Source: Paracoccaceae bacterium (lineage in GTDB: Bacteria > Pseudomonadota > Alphaproteobacteria > Rhodobacterales > Rhodobacteraceae). Taken from it: a DNA stretch of 7,715 nt. The translations under genes and the position numbers were made by a program. Below the pieces are notes generated by a model that did no database searches, was not told the DNA's origin, and saw only the letters and a program-made list of their open reading frames with translations. Shown piece after piece: positions 1-5,251 of this stretch. Numbering within the stretch: position 1 is the first letter of the stretch; each line of letters begins with the position of its first letter. The DNA lies in assembly GCA_002400675.1 (NCBI GenBank), contig NVQY01000193.1, positions 1-7,715 of the forward strand. Reading direction: 5' to 3'.

Positions 1-693
1 CAATACGCCCGCCGCCTTGCCTGTCGTTGCGGATATGGAAGCGGCTGCGGCCAGCGTGGCGCGGGGGGGCAGAACGCTGGCGATATCTGTCGCGGTTGCG
101 GGAATGGATTCACCTTGCGCTATGGAGGCCCCATTTTTGGGGCCAGCTATCGCGCCGTCAACCAACTGGATACCCGGCAAGCCCACCGGCGGCAACGGCA
201 GAACCCGTGCTGTCCGCTCAACGAAACCAATCACCGCCACCAGGGCCTGAAGTGAATCGTTCAGGGGTTCGGGCACCTCGCCCCCCAACGTGTCAGGGGT
301 CGCAGCCGGATCAGCCGCCGCCAGTTCGGGGGTCAGCCCCGACTGCAAGGCGGGGGTCAACCCCAACCCGGTGTCCTGATCGAACTCTGCAACCGCCAGT
401 GCAAGCGACGAGACCAGCCCCGAAAGCCCGCCGGACGCGTCCATCTGACCCTGGCCTTCAACCTGATCCACGTTTGCCAGCGCCCGTTCGCGCACCTCAC
501 CCAGCCGGTTCAGCAGTGTCGCCTGCGGGGTCAAAACGGGAGGAGTGGGTAGCGGTTGATCCAAAGCTTTGCCTCCGGTCTGCGTGGCTACGCCAAACAC
601 GGTCCGAAACCCCGCGCCCTGTGTACCCTGACGGGCACTGGCCATTTCAGACGCCTGCCCTGACCCTGACAAAAGATTTATTAAACCACCCAT
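1..693 (-). CDS. Probable flagellar hook-length control protein FliK, N-terminal part (runs off the left edge)
   Basis: The minus strand reads open for 231 codons from the ATG at 693 to base 1 without a stop. An in-frame TGA lies a short way upstream, so this ATG is the only sensible start; AGGA sits about 7 bases before it. The protein begins MGGLINLLSGSGQAS and is low in complexity, rich in Pro, Ala, Gly, Leu and Gln, with no membrane segment or catalytic motif. FliK proteins characteristically have a long, variable, Pro/Gln/Ala-rich N-terminal half, and a conserved C-terminal domain that switches the export gate from hook to filament substrates. That domain would lie beyond base 1, so the name rests on composition plus the motA/motB neighbourhood. 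A perfect CtrA-type box lies about 150 bp upstream. It could instead be another low-complexity flagellar protein. I am confident that it is a gene and only moderately confident of its identity. Confidence 0.7.
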   Translation of the reverse strand, partial: MGGLINLLSGSGQASEMASARQGTQGAGFRTVFGVATQTGGKALDQPLPTPPVLTPQATLLNRLGEVRERALANVDQVEGQGQMDASGGLSGLVSSLALAVAEFDQDTGLGLTPALQSGLTPELAAADPAATPDTLGGEVPEPLNDSLQALVAVIGFVERTARVLPLPPVGLPGIQLVDGAIAGPKNGASIAQGESIPATATDIASVLPPRATLAAAASISATTGKAAGVL

Positions 694-839
694 CCAGCTA
701 TCCTGCCGCCATCGGGCAACCCGGGGGCATCGCCCGGTATACTGTCAAAGGGAAACTGATCATGACTCGCCTCTCGAAACTGCATGGTTAGCTGTAGCAA
801 CAAGAACACAAGTAAGGATTTCTGGAAAGTTGTATTTGC

Positions 840-854
840 TTAATAGAAGTTTAA
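840..854. promoter_or_regulatory. Perfect CtrA-type box (TTAA-N7-TTAA) upstream of the fliK-like gene
   Basis: TTAA at 840-843 and TTAA at 851-854 are separated by exactly 7 bases, which is the full consensus of the alphaproteobacterial cell-cycle and flagellar regulator CtrA. The box lies in the 225-bp gap between the 154-residue gene and the fliK-like gene, about 150 bp before the fliK-like start, in a locally AT-rich patch. Eight fixed A/T bases at this spacing are unlikely by chance in a GC-rich window of this size. Binding itself is inferred, and no clear -35/-10 pair was found beside it. Confidence 0.5.
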
Positions 855-918
855 ACTTGGCTGACCGCTGTGGATTTCCGGTCCTTCGGCACTTATTCCG
901 GCCCGTTGCACCCTGCGA

Positions 919-1383
919 TCAGCCTCGCGCGACTCTTTGGCGACGGTCAGGCGCCACGCTTTGGCGGGCTCCCTGCGGCAGATACCGGCCTGGCACATCG
1001 CCAACGGCTCCCAGGTGTCGCGTAACCGACTCTATTGGCATCGAGGCCATGGACATCAGTATTTTGCCCAGATCACGCCCCAGATCAGCACCAGAAACTT
1101 CGGTGGCATCGGCCATCGTCACCGGTTCGATCAGAACGATCGCACCGTGCGGCACATGAATTCCCAGTTCCTCGCTCAGAACGTCGCCAAGTGTTGCCCC
1201 GGGCAGCAATTCGTTGCCCTCTACCATGGCAACCGGATGAGAATGGCCGCCACTGGAAACCAGCGCAATCGTGGGAACCACCAGCAGCGCATCCAATACC
1301 CGCGCCAGAGGTGACATGGAATTGGCATCACGCGAAGCCACGGCACCGCCCCAAATCAGATCCAACAGTTCACATTCTTTCAT
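919..1383 (-). CDS. Unrecognised 154-residue protein beside the fliK-like gene
   Basis: I do not recognise this protein. Its codon use is that of a real gene, with strong G/C at third positions, and it reads in the same direction as the fliK-like gene, 225 bp away. The ATG at 1383 (MKECELLDLIW) is preferred, with a weak GGGGCAGG upstream; an in-frame GTG at 1395 is the alternative. There is no signal peptide or clear membrane segment. The short hydrophobic stretch at about residues 31-43 looks like a buried strand or helix. The middle (about 55-90) is Gly/Leu/Val-rich and reads like a compact alpha/beta fold (ELLPGATLGDVLSEELG, then HVPHGAIVLIEPV). A Met-rich helix follows at about 105-120, and the tail from about 135 is basic and probably disordered. 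No catalytic motif is evident. A flagellar role is suggested only by location. Confidence 0.75.
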   Translation of the reverse strand: MKECELLDLIWGGAVASRDANSMSPLARVLDALLVVPTIALVSSGGHSHPVAMVEGNELLPGATLGDVLSEELGIHVPHGAIVLIEPVTMADATEVSGADLGRDLGKILMSMASMPIESVTRHLGAVGDVPGRYLPQGARQSVAPDRRQRVARG

Positions 1384-1586
1384 AACCTGCCCCACAAGAT
1401 GTTATTAATGCAATCGCTCACAGGATATAGCGCGCCCCCCTACAGTTGAACATATTATTTGTAAAAGCTGTCCGCTCTCTGGGCGCATCCTGCCTACAAG
1501 CACCGCCCATTGTCCGGTCCCGGGCCAAGAGAGATCGGCATTCCCCGCATTGGCCAAATACTTGCGCAATAACGAAAATATACCAT

Positions 1587-1602
1587 ATATATGCGCATAT
1601 AT
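1587..1602. repeat. Perfect 16-bp palindrome, possible operator
   Basis: ATATATGCGCATATAT equals its own reverse complement over all 16 bases. It has no loop, so it suits a dimeric DNA-binding protein better than an RNA hairpin, and no T-run follows on either side. It lies about 200 bp upstream of the minus-strand gene that starts at 1383. The bound protein is unknown. The flanking TATAT steps would also suit AT-preferring regulators such as MucR proteins, which is inference. Confidence 0.4.
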
Positions 1603-1612
1603 GCTTGTGATT

Positions 1613-1624
1613 ACTACAAGTAGT
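1613..1624. repeat. Short inverted repeat ACTAC-AA-GTAGT
   Basis: Two perfect 5-base arms are separated by AA, eleven bases beyond the 16-bp palindrome in the same AT-rich patch. It could be a second operator half of the same regulatory region. It is too short to be meaningful on its own. Confidence 0.25.
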
Positions 1625-1780
1625 GCCTGAAACAATACTTAGTGGCAAAAATCGCTAACCTTGGCACATTTACATTTCACTTGTTGACGGTCCCACTGCG
1701 CCACCCGTAAGGAAGGCCGGCAAAGCGATTCTCTGTAAGCCCTGCAACTGCGGCACAGTCGAATCAGCTCCGAAAGGATT

Positions 1781-2512
1781 CTACTCTTGATTGTTCTTGC
1801 TGGCGCGGGATTCTGTCTCGTTCATCGTCAGACGATAGCCGGCTGAACGGATCGTGCGCACCGATATCCTGGCGTCGAAAGTCATTTTCAGCTTTTTGCG
1901 GATATTCCCCACGTGGACATCGAACTTCCGGTCTCCATAGTCCCAGGGCCGATTGTCTATCGCGCGGCTCAACTCTTCACGCGACACGATTTTCCCGTCC
2001 CGGCGGATCAGCACGCGAAGCACTTGCGCCTCTGCCGAGGTCAAGCCGGCCCGATGTGCAACATGCGCCTCAGCATCCCAATCATCATCGGTGCCGAAGT
2101 CGAATTCACTGACCTTTCCGACAGCTTCCATCCGACCCCTCAGCCGCAACGCGAATTCCATAAGCGAGAACGGCAAGCGCACCACCTCATCCGCCCCAGC
2201 GAGAAACGCGCTCACACCATTTTCCGGGGTGCCTTCGTGATCCACGGCGATCACCAGCGGCTTGGGGGTCATCGCTGCGGCGGCCCTGATCATTTCCAGA
2301 TGGCCATTGTTGGTACCAAAGCATCCGACCACCACAATTTCGGGCACCGGGCCGCAGGCCAACACCCTGACGGCCTCGACGCAATCCGGCATCGTTTGTA
2401 CGTTGCGGCGACAGACCACCCCGAATAGATAATCAAGCGACATCCGGACGCTGGCATCAGAATCCACCACCAACGCAAGGTTTTGCAAGGAATAATCCTG
2501 TTTCGAACTCAT
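1781..2512 (-). CDS. Orphan OmpR/PhoB-type response regulator with a degenerate receiver domain
   Basis: This is a 243-residue DNA-binding protein with two domains. Residues about 11-128 have the receiver fold, but key residues are altered. The beta-1 acidic pair survives in part (VVDSD, D17 and D19). The phosphoacceptor Asp is Gly63 in EIVVVG, the Thr/Ser position is Val90, and the conserved Lys before Pro-Phe is Leu113 (RLPF). Residues about 156-229 form an OmpR-type winged helix (GLTSAEAQVLRVL; recognition helix DRKFDVHVGNIRKKL; wing RTIRSAGYRL). It should bind DNA but not be controlled by normal Asp phosphorylation. The ATG at 2512 is chosen because GGGAG lies about 10 bases upstream; an in-frame TTG at 2551 would add 13 residues. 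No histidine kinase gene is adjacent. Known analogues by logic are the flagellar regulators FtcR of Brucella and Rem of Sinorhizobium, atypical OmpR-type regulators in motility loci; orthology is not established. CtrA-like boxes lie upstream. Confidence 0.88.
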   Translation of the reverse strand: MSSKQDYSLQNLALVVDSDASVRMSLDYLFGVVCRRNVQTMPDCVEAVRVLACGPVPEIVVVGCFGTNNGHLEMIRAAAAMTPKPLVIAVDHEGTPENGVSAFLAGADEVVRLPFSLMEFALRLRGRMEAVGKVSEFDFGTDDDWDAEAHVAHRAGLTSAEAQVLRVLIRRDGKIVSREELSRAIDNRPWDYGDRKFDVHVGNIRKKLKMTFDARISVRTIRSAGYRLTMNETESRASKNNQE

Positions 2513-2693
2513 CGTTCGGTGGCTCCCGCCCTGTCTTGTCCATTCGTCCAAGGAAGCCGTTGCCGTTCGATAGTTTCCGAATCACCGACACCGGCCAAGT
2601 ACTCGCGTTAATGTTGAAAAACTGGTTACAATACAAGCCTCTATGGACTAAAATTTTGCTCGCAAGAACTATTCCCACAGCCACAAGTATTGA

Positions 2694-2712
2694 TTAACCT
2701 CACGGTAACCAT
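2694..2712 (+). promoter_or_regulatory. CtrA-like double half-site upstream of the response regulator gene
   Basis: TTAA at 2694-2697 is followed after exactly 7 bases by GTAACCAT (2705-2712). That is one mismatch from TTAA-N7-TTAA and one mismatch from the TTAACCAT form of the CtrA motif. It lies about 180 bp upstream of the minus-strand start at 2512, in an AT-rich stretch. The other gene reading away from this region, the MucR-type gene, is about 600 bp off, so the response regulator is the likelier target. Binding is inferred. Confidence 0.4.
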
Positions 2713-2748
2713 TTTTTCCAACTGTTTTTTGCATACTTTGGCAATAAT

Positions 2749-2756
2749 TTAACCAT
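2749..2756 (+). promoter_or_regulatory. TTAACCAT, exact CtrA 8-mer
   Basis: An exact copy of TTAACCAT, the second form of CtrA motif described in Caulobacter, sits 36 bp beyond the double half-site at 2694-2712. Alone an 8-mer is weak evidence. Its value is in clustering with that site upstream of the response regulator gene. Confidence 0.35.
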
Positions 2757-3240
2757 TGCAACAATATATTCAAGAACAGGCAGCAGAATGCGCCGCGAGA
2801 ATACCAAGAATGGGGACTACATCGATGGCAGGTACTTGCAGCGCCAAAATTGGCCGCCTCGCCGCAGTGGCGGCGGCTGATCGCATCAAACTTCTTCTCG
2901 AAATCGTTGATGGGGATGATTTTCTTCATGAAGTCCTCAGCACCGCCCAACAGACGGTCGAGGGATCCATGCCGGGGCTTTCGCTTTCATCATCCCGCCA
3001 CGGGGGCGATGTAGCGCAACACGCCGGGGTCACCCTGCCGTCTGTTCTTGGCAAAAAACAACAAGAAACCAAGAAGAGCCTGCTTGATGGTCTTTGGAGC
3101 GGCCAACACCGGCTGAACTGAGTCGGCACCGCAGTTGACGAAATCCTTTCGATAGGGATGATCGCGATCGAATCACGGTTCAACAAGTACTGGGGCCATT
3201 TGAAGCCGCCTGTGTCTGCAAAGGATATGTAGGAAAACTT
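2757..3240. other. Region without a convincing gene; possible remnants of a degraded coding sequence
   Basis: Several open frames overlap here and none is persuasive. On the plus strand, 2756-3121 reads open from an ATG for 121 codons, but with mixed third positions and no ribosome site; past its TGA the same frame stays open for another 36 codons. On the minus strand, pieces in different frames look protein-like: about 3171-2996 (LAAPKTIKQALLGFLLFFAK, then GDPGVLRYIAPVAG, stop) and 2973-2790 (LDRLLGGAEDFMKKI, then PINDFEKKFDAI). They abut end to end with a frame change near 2975-2995, as expected of a gene broken by frameshifts. I recognise no family in either direction, and no terminal inverted repeats of an insertion sequence were found. 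A real small gene on the plus strand cannot be excluded. Confidence 0.35.
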
Positions 3241-3244
3241 ATCT

Positions 3245-3274
3245 TTGACAGAAACATGCTATATTTGGTATTAT
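3245..3274 (+). promoter_or_regulatory. Sigma-70-type promoter for the MucR-family gene
   Basis: A perfect -35 element TTGACA (3245-3250) is followed after 18 bases by TATTAT (3269-3274), one mismatch from TATAAT. It is set in an AT-rich stretch about 50 bp before the MucR-type start codon and oriented toward it. Transcription would begin near 3281, giving a leader of about 45 bases that carries the ribosome site. MucR proteins commonly repress their own promoters at AT-rich sites, so autoregulation here is plausible but inferred. Confidence 0.65.
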
Positions 3275-3324
3275 TTCTTGATTTGTAGGTTTGGTTCAAG
3301 AGTTCCTTAAGGGGTGGTAAGATA

Positions 3325-3825
3325 ATGATAGGTAATCATGAAAAGTGGGCTGGTTCTGTCGAACATGCGGGATTAACAGATTCCGCCATGCAGGCGGTGG
3401 CTCAGGTGGCGGCGGCCTTCGCAGCCAGAAGCACCGCAACGGTAGACGACATCGTTGCGCTGACCGCACGTCTGACCAGCGTTTTCGCCGTTACGAACAC
3501 CGCACTGGCACCGGCAGTCCGGGGCAACGTTAGCTTGTCCACGAGTCCGGCCGCGGTCGGTTTTGAGGGGCCGGCAATTCCCATTGAGAACGCTGTCAGC
3601 GAAGACAAAGTATTCTGCCTATGCTGCGGCCGCGGATTTACCATGCTCAAGCGCCATCTGAAAGCCGAACACGGGCTGTCGGAAGAGGAATACCGCAGCG
3701 TGTTCGATCTGCACGAGGACATGCCGCTGGTTGCCCCAAGCTATTCCGCACGCAAGGCGGCCTATGCAAAACGCGTAGGCCTGGGCAAGTACAACCGTGA
3801 CCAAGAACCCGCTGCGGCTGACTGA
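3325..3825 (+). CDS. Ros/MucR-family zinc-finger transcriptional regulator
   Basis: This 166-residue cytoplasmic DNA-binding protein carries the single zinc finger typical of the Ros/MucR family: C98-x2-C101-x9-H111-x4-H116, the exact ligand spacing of Ros. After the finger come the family hallmarks LSEEEYRSVFDL, MPLVAPSYSARK and RVGLGKYNR. The N-terminal region (about 17-60) is helical and Ala-rich, as in the dimerisation/oligomerisation region of MucR. The linker at about 62-90 is longer than in the roughly 140-residue classical MucR proteins. AAGGGGTGG ends about 7 bases before the ATG and fixes the start. In Rhizobiales and relatives, members of this family regulate exopolysaccharide synthesis, motility and, in some cases, flagellar genes. 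Its place beside motB and an orphan response regulator suggests control of motility. A strong promoter precedes it and a weak terminator follows. Family assignment is firm; which paralogue it is cannot be told. Confidence 0.93.
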   Translation: MIGNHEKWAGSVEHAGLTDSAMQAVAQVAAAFAARSTATVDDIVALTARLTSVFAVTNTALAPAVRGNVSLSTSPAAVGFEGPAIPIENAVSEDKVFCLCCGRGFTMLKRHLKAEHGLSEEEYRSVFDLHEDMPLVAPSYSARKAAYAKRVGLGKYNRDQEPAAAD

Positions 3826-3865
3826 CGCCTGCGCCGCAAAATCTGCCTTAGTATTGCCTCATTTT

Positions 3866-3889
3866 GGTCCACCTGAGGGCCTGTTTTTC
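3866..3889 (+). terminator. Weak rho-independent terminator after the MucR-family gene
   Basis: GGTCC (3866-3870) can pair with GGGCC (3877-3881), including one G-U pair, around a 6-base loop, and is followed by TGTTTTTC. The stem is short, so termination may be partial and some transcription could read into motB. Confidence 0.4.
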
Positions 3890-3975
3890 ATCGAAACTTC
3901 GTGAATGACCGCCAGGCTAAATATGTCTGGTCGGCGACAAGACCGGCTCAGCCGGCATTTACGAGGCAGAGGGAA

Positions 3976-5199
3976 ATGGCGCGAAACGAGCAGGTAAATA
4001 TCATTCGAAGAATCGAGGTCATCGAAGGTGGTGGCCACCACGGCGGGGCGTGGAAAGTTGCCTATGCCGACTTTATGACCGCGATGATGGCCTTTTTTCT
4101 GCTGATGTGGATTCTGTCATCCGCCGATGAACAGAAATTGCGTGGGGTTGCCGAATATTTCACCAACGCCACGATGCCAGGGGGCAGCGGCGTACTTGAC
4201 GGCGCAACCCTTGGCCCGCCGGGAATCCTCAGCGCTTCCAATGGGACCGTCGTGGCCCGGGGATCGGAAAACGGCCCGGTCGACGATCCCTCACCCGCAC
4301 AATGGGAAGTTCGCGATGTCACGCCAACCGCCGACCCTCAGCAACTGGTTCGTGGCACCACCAAGGGCACCAACGAAAACCCTGCCGCAGGAGATGTCGC
4401 CAAGGCTTATAATGCCGAAACCATGGCAGATGCCGAGGGCGAACGCGCCGGAACCGGCAGCGGAGAATCTAACGCCGCCGCACAGGAAGCGCTGCAAAAG
4501 GCCGACCAGGCCCAGTTCGACAAGCTTCAAGCAGAAATCATGCAGGCCATGCAGGAAAATCCTGATTTGCGTCCGCTCCAGAAAAACGTGATCTTCGAAC
4601 GCACCGTCGAAGGCCTGCGCATCCAGTTGATTGATCAGGAAGGCAAGCCGATGTTTTCCAGCGGCAGCCCGAAGATGGTCAAAGCCGCGCATATCCTGGT
4701 AGAGAATCTGGGCAATTCGCTGACCAACCTGCCAAATTCGCTCGTGATCACCGGCCACACCGACTCGGTTCCCTTCACCAGCCGCAAATCCTATGACAAC
4801 TGGGATCTTTCCACCGACCGCGCCAATACGACCCGGCGCATTTTGGCGCAATCCGGGGTTCAACCCGGTCGTATCGTCCGTGTCTCGGGAAAGGCCGATA
4901 CTGAATTGCTGGTACCTGAAGCCCCCGAAGATCCAACCAACCGCCGCATCACCCTGCTGTTGCAGTACCGCACGGCTGAGGTTGCGAATGCACAGGCAGA
5001 TGCACTGCCCGAAAGCACCGATCAGGTAAATGCCATCCCCCCCGAAACCCCGGCAACGGAGGAAACGCAAATTGCCTCGACCGAGACTCCGGCACAGAAA
5101 GAGCCGATGCAAGAAACTGTGGTCGAAGAGACGCCGGTAAACAGGCTGACAATGCTGAACGACAAAACCTTTGAAAACCTGCGTAATGTGCTGCGCTGA
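3976..5199 (+). CDS. motB: Flagellar motor stator protein MotB
   Basis: MotB joins MotA in the stator that couples ion flow to flagellar rotation. The 407-residue protein has a short cytoplasmic N-terminus, one membrane helix at about 28-49 (AYADFMTAMMAFFLLMWIL) carrying the ion-binding Asp32, and a plug-like segment after it (about 50-65). A long linker (about 66-205) follows, then an OmpA-like peptidoglycan-binding domain at about 206-331 with GHTDSVPF (260-267), the NWDLSTDRA helix start (275-283) and DPTNRRI (319-325). With this start the essential Asp falls at residue 32, as in E. coli. GAGG about 9 bases and AGAGGG 2 bases upstream support the ATG at 3976; an in-frame GTG at 3901 would add 25 residues of non-MotB character. 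Unusual are the long linker and a 76-residue Pro/Thr/Glu-rich C-terminal tail (332-407); E. coli MotB is about 308 residues. motA is 1.45 kb downstream, not adjacent. Confidence 0.96.
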   Translation: MARNEQVNIIRRIEVIEGGGHHGGAWKVAYADFMTAMMAFFLLMWILSSADEQKLRGVAEYFTNATMPGGSGVLDGATLGPPGILSASNGTVVARGSENGPVDDPSPAQWEVRDVTPTADPQQLVRGTTKGTNENPAAGDVAKAYNAETMADAEGERAGTGSGESNAAAQEALQKADQAQFDKLQAEIMQAMQENPDLRPLQKNVIFERTVEGLRIQLIDQEGKPMFSSGSPKMVKAAHILVENLGNSLTNLPNSLVITGHTDSVPFTSRKSYDNWDLSTDRANTTRRILAQSGVQPGRIVRVSGKADTELLVPEAPEDPTNRRITLLLQYRTAEVANAQADALPESTDQVNAIPPETPATEETQIASTETPAQKEPMQETVVEETPVNRLTMLNDKTFENLRNVLR

Positions 5200-5205
5200 T
5201 TTCCT

Positions 5206-5251
5206 GACCGGTCGGGTAGATGCCGAAAAGAGCCGCCTACCCCGACTGGTC
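5206..5251. terminator. Long hairpin between converging genes, possible bidirectional terminator
   Basis: The arm 5206-5219 pairs with 5237-5251 through GACC/GGTC and GTCGGG/CCCGAC blocks, with one G-T pair and a one-base bulge, around a 17-base loop. It sits just after the motB stop and overlaps the last codons and stop of the converging 406-residue gene. Neither strand has a clear T-run after it, so it may act as an RNA-stabilising or rho-assisted 3' end rather than a classical intrinsic terminator. Confidence 0.45.

Larger units (their letters stand above)
1384..1780. other. 397-bp intergenic region with two inverted repeats
   Basis: No convincing gene lies here; short open frames on the minus strand have poor composition and no credible ribosome site. 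The centre (about 1560-1640) is strongly AT-rich. It contains a perfect 16-bp palindrome at 1587-1602 (ATATATGCGCATATAT) and, eleven bases on, a second inverted repeat at 1613-1624 (ACTAC-AA-GTAGT). The region separates the end of the response regulator gene (1781) from the start of the 154-residue gene (1383). It most likely holds the promoter and operators of the latter, although no clear -35/-10 pair could be fixed. Confidence 0.5.

Noticed and set aside
681..785. 34-codon minus-strand open frame overlapping the start of the fliK-like gene (possible leader peptide)
   Set aside because: It has no ribosome site and no recognisable sequence; the overlap alone is not enough to call a leader.
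27..791. Plus-strand open frame of 254 codons
   Set aside because: It is antisense to the fliK-like gene; it is extremely Pro/Arg-rich, as expected from the complement of a GC-rich gene, and lacks a ribosome site.
1405..1648. Two overlapping 76-codon minus-strand frames in the AT-rich gap
   Set aside because: They span the palindrome and AT-rich promoter-like sequence, have poor codon bias and no ribosome site.
1662..1681. TTGGCAC resembling a sigma-54 -24 element
   Set aside because: The matching TTGC at -12 is missing at the required spacing.
3901..3975. 25-residue N-terminal extension of MotB from a GTG
   Set aside because: The added residues do not resemble MotB, and the ATG at 3976 has a ribosome site and places the ion-binding Asp at residue 32.
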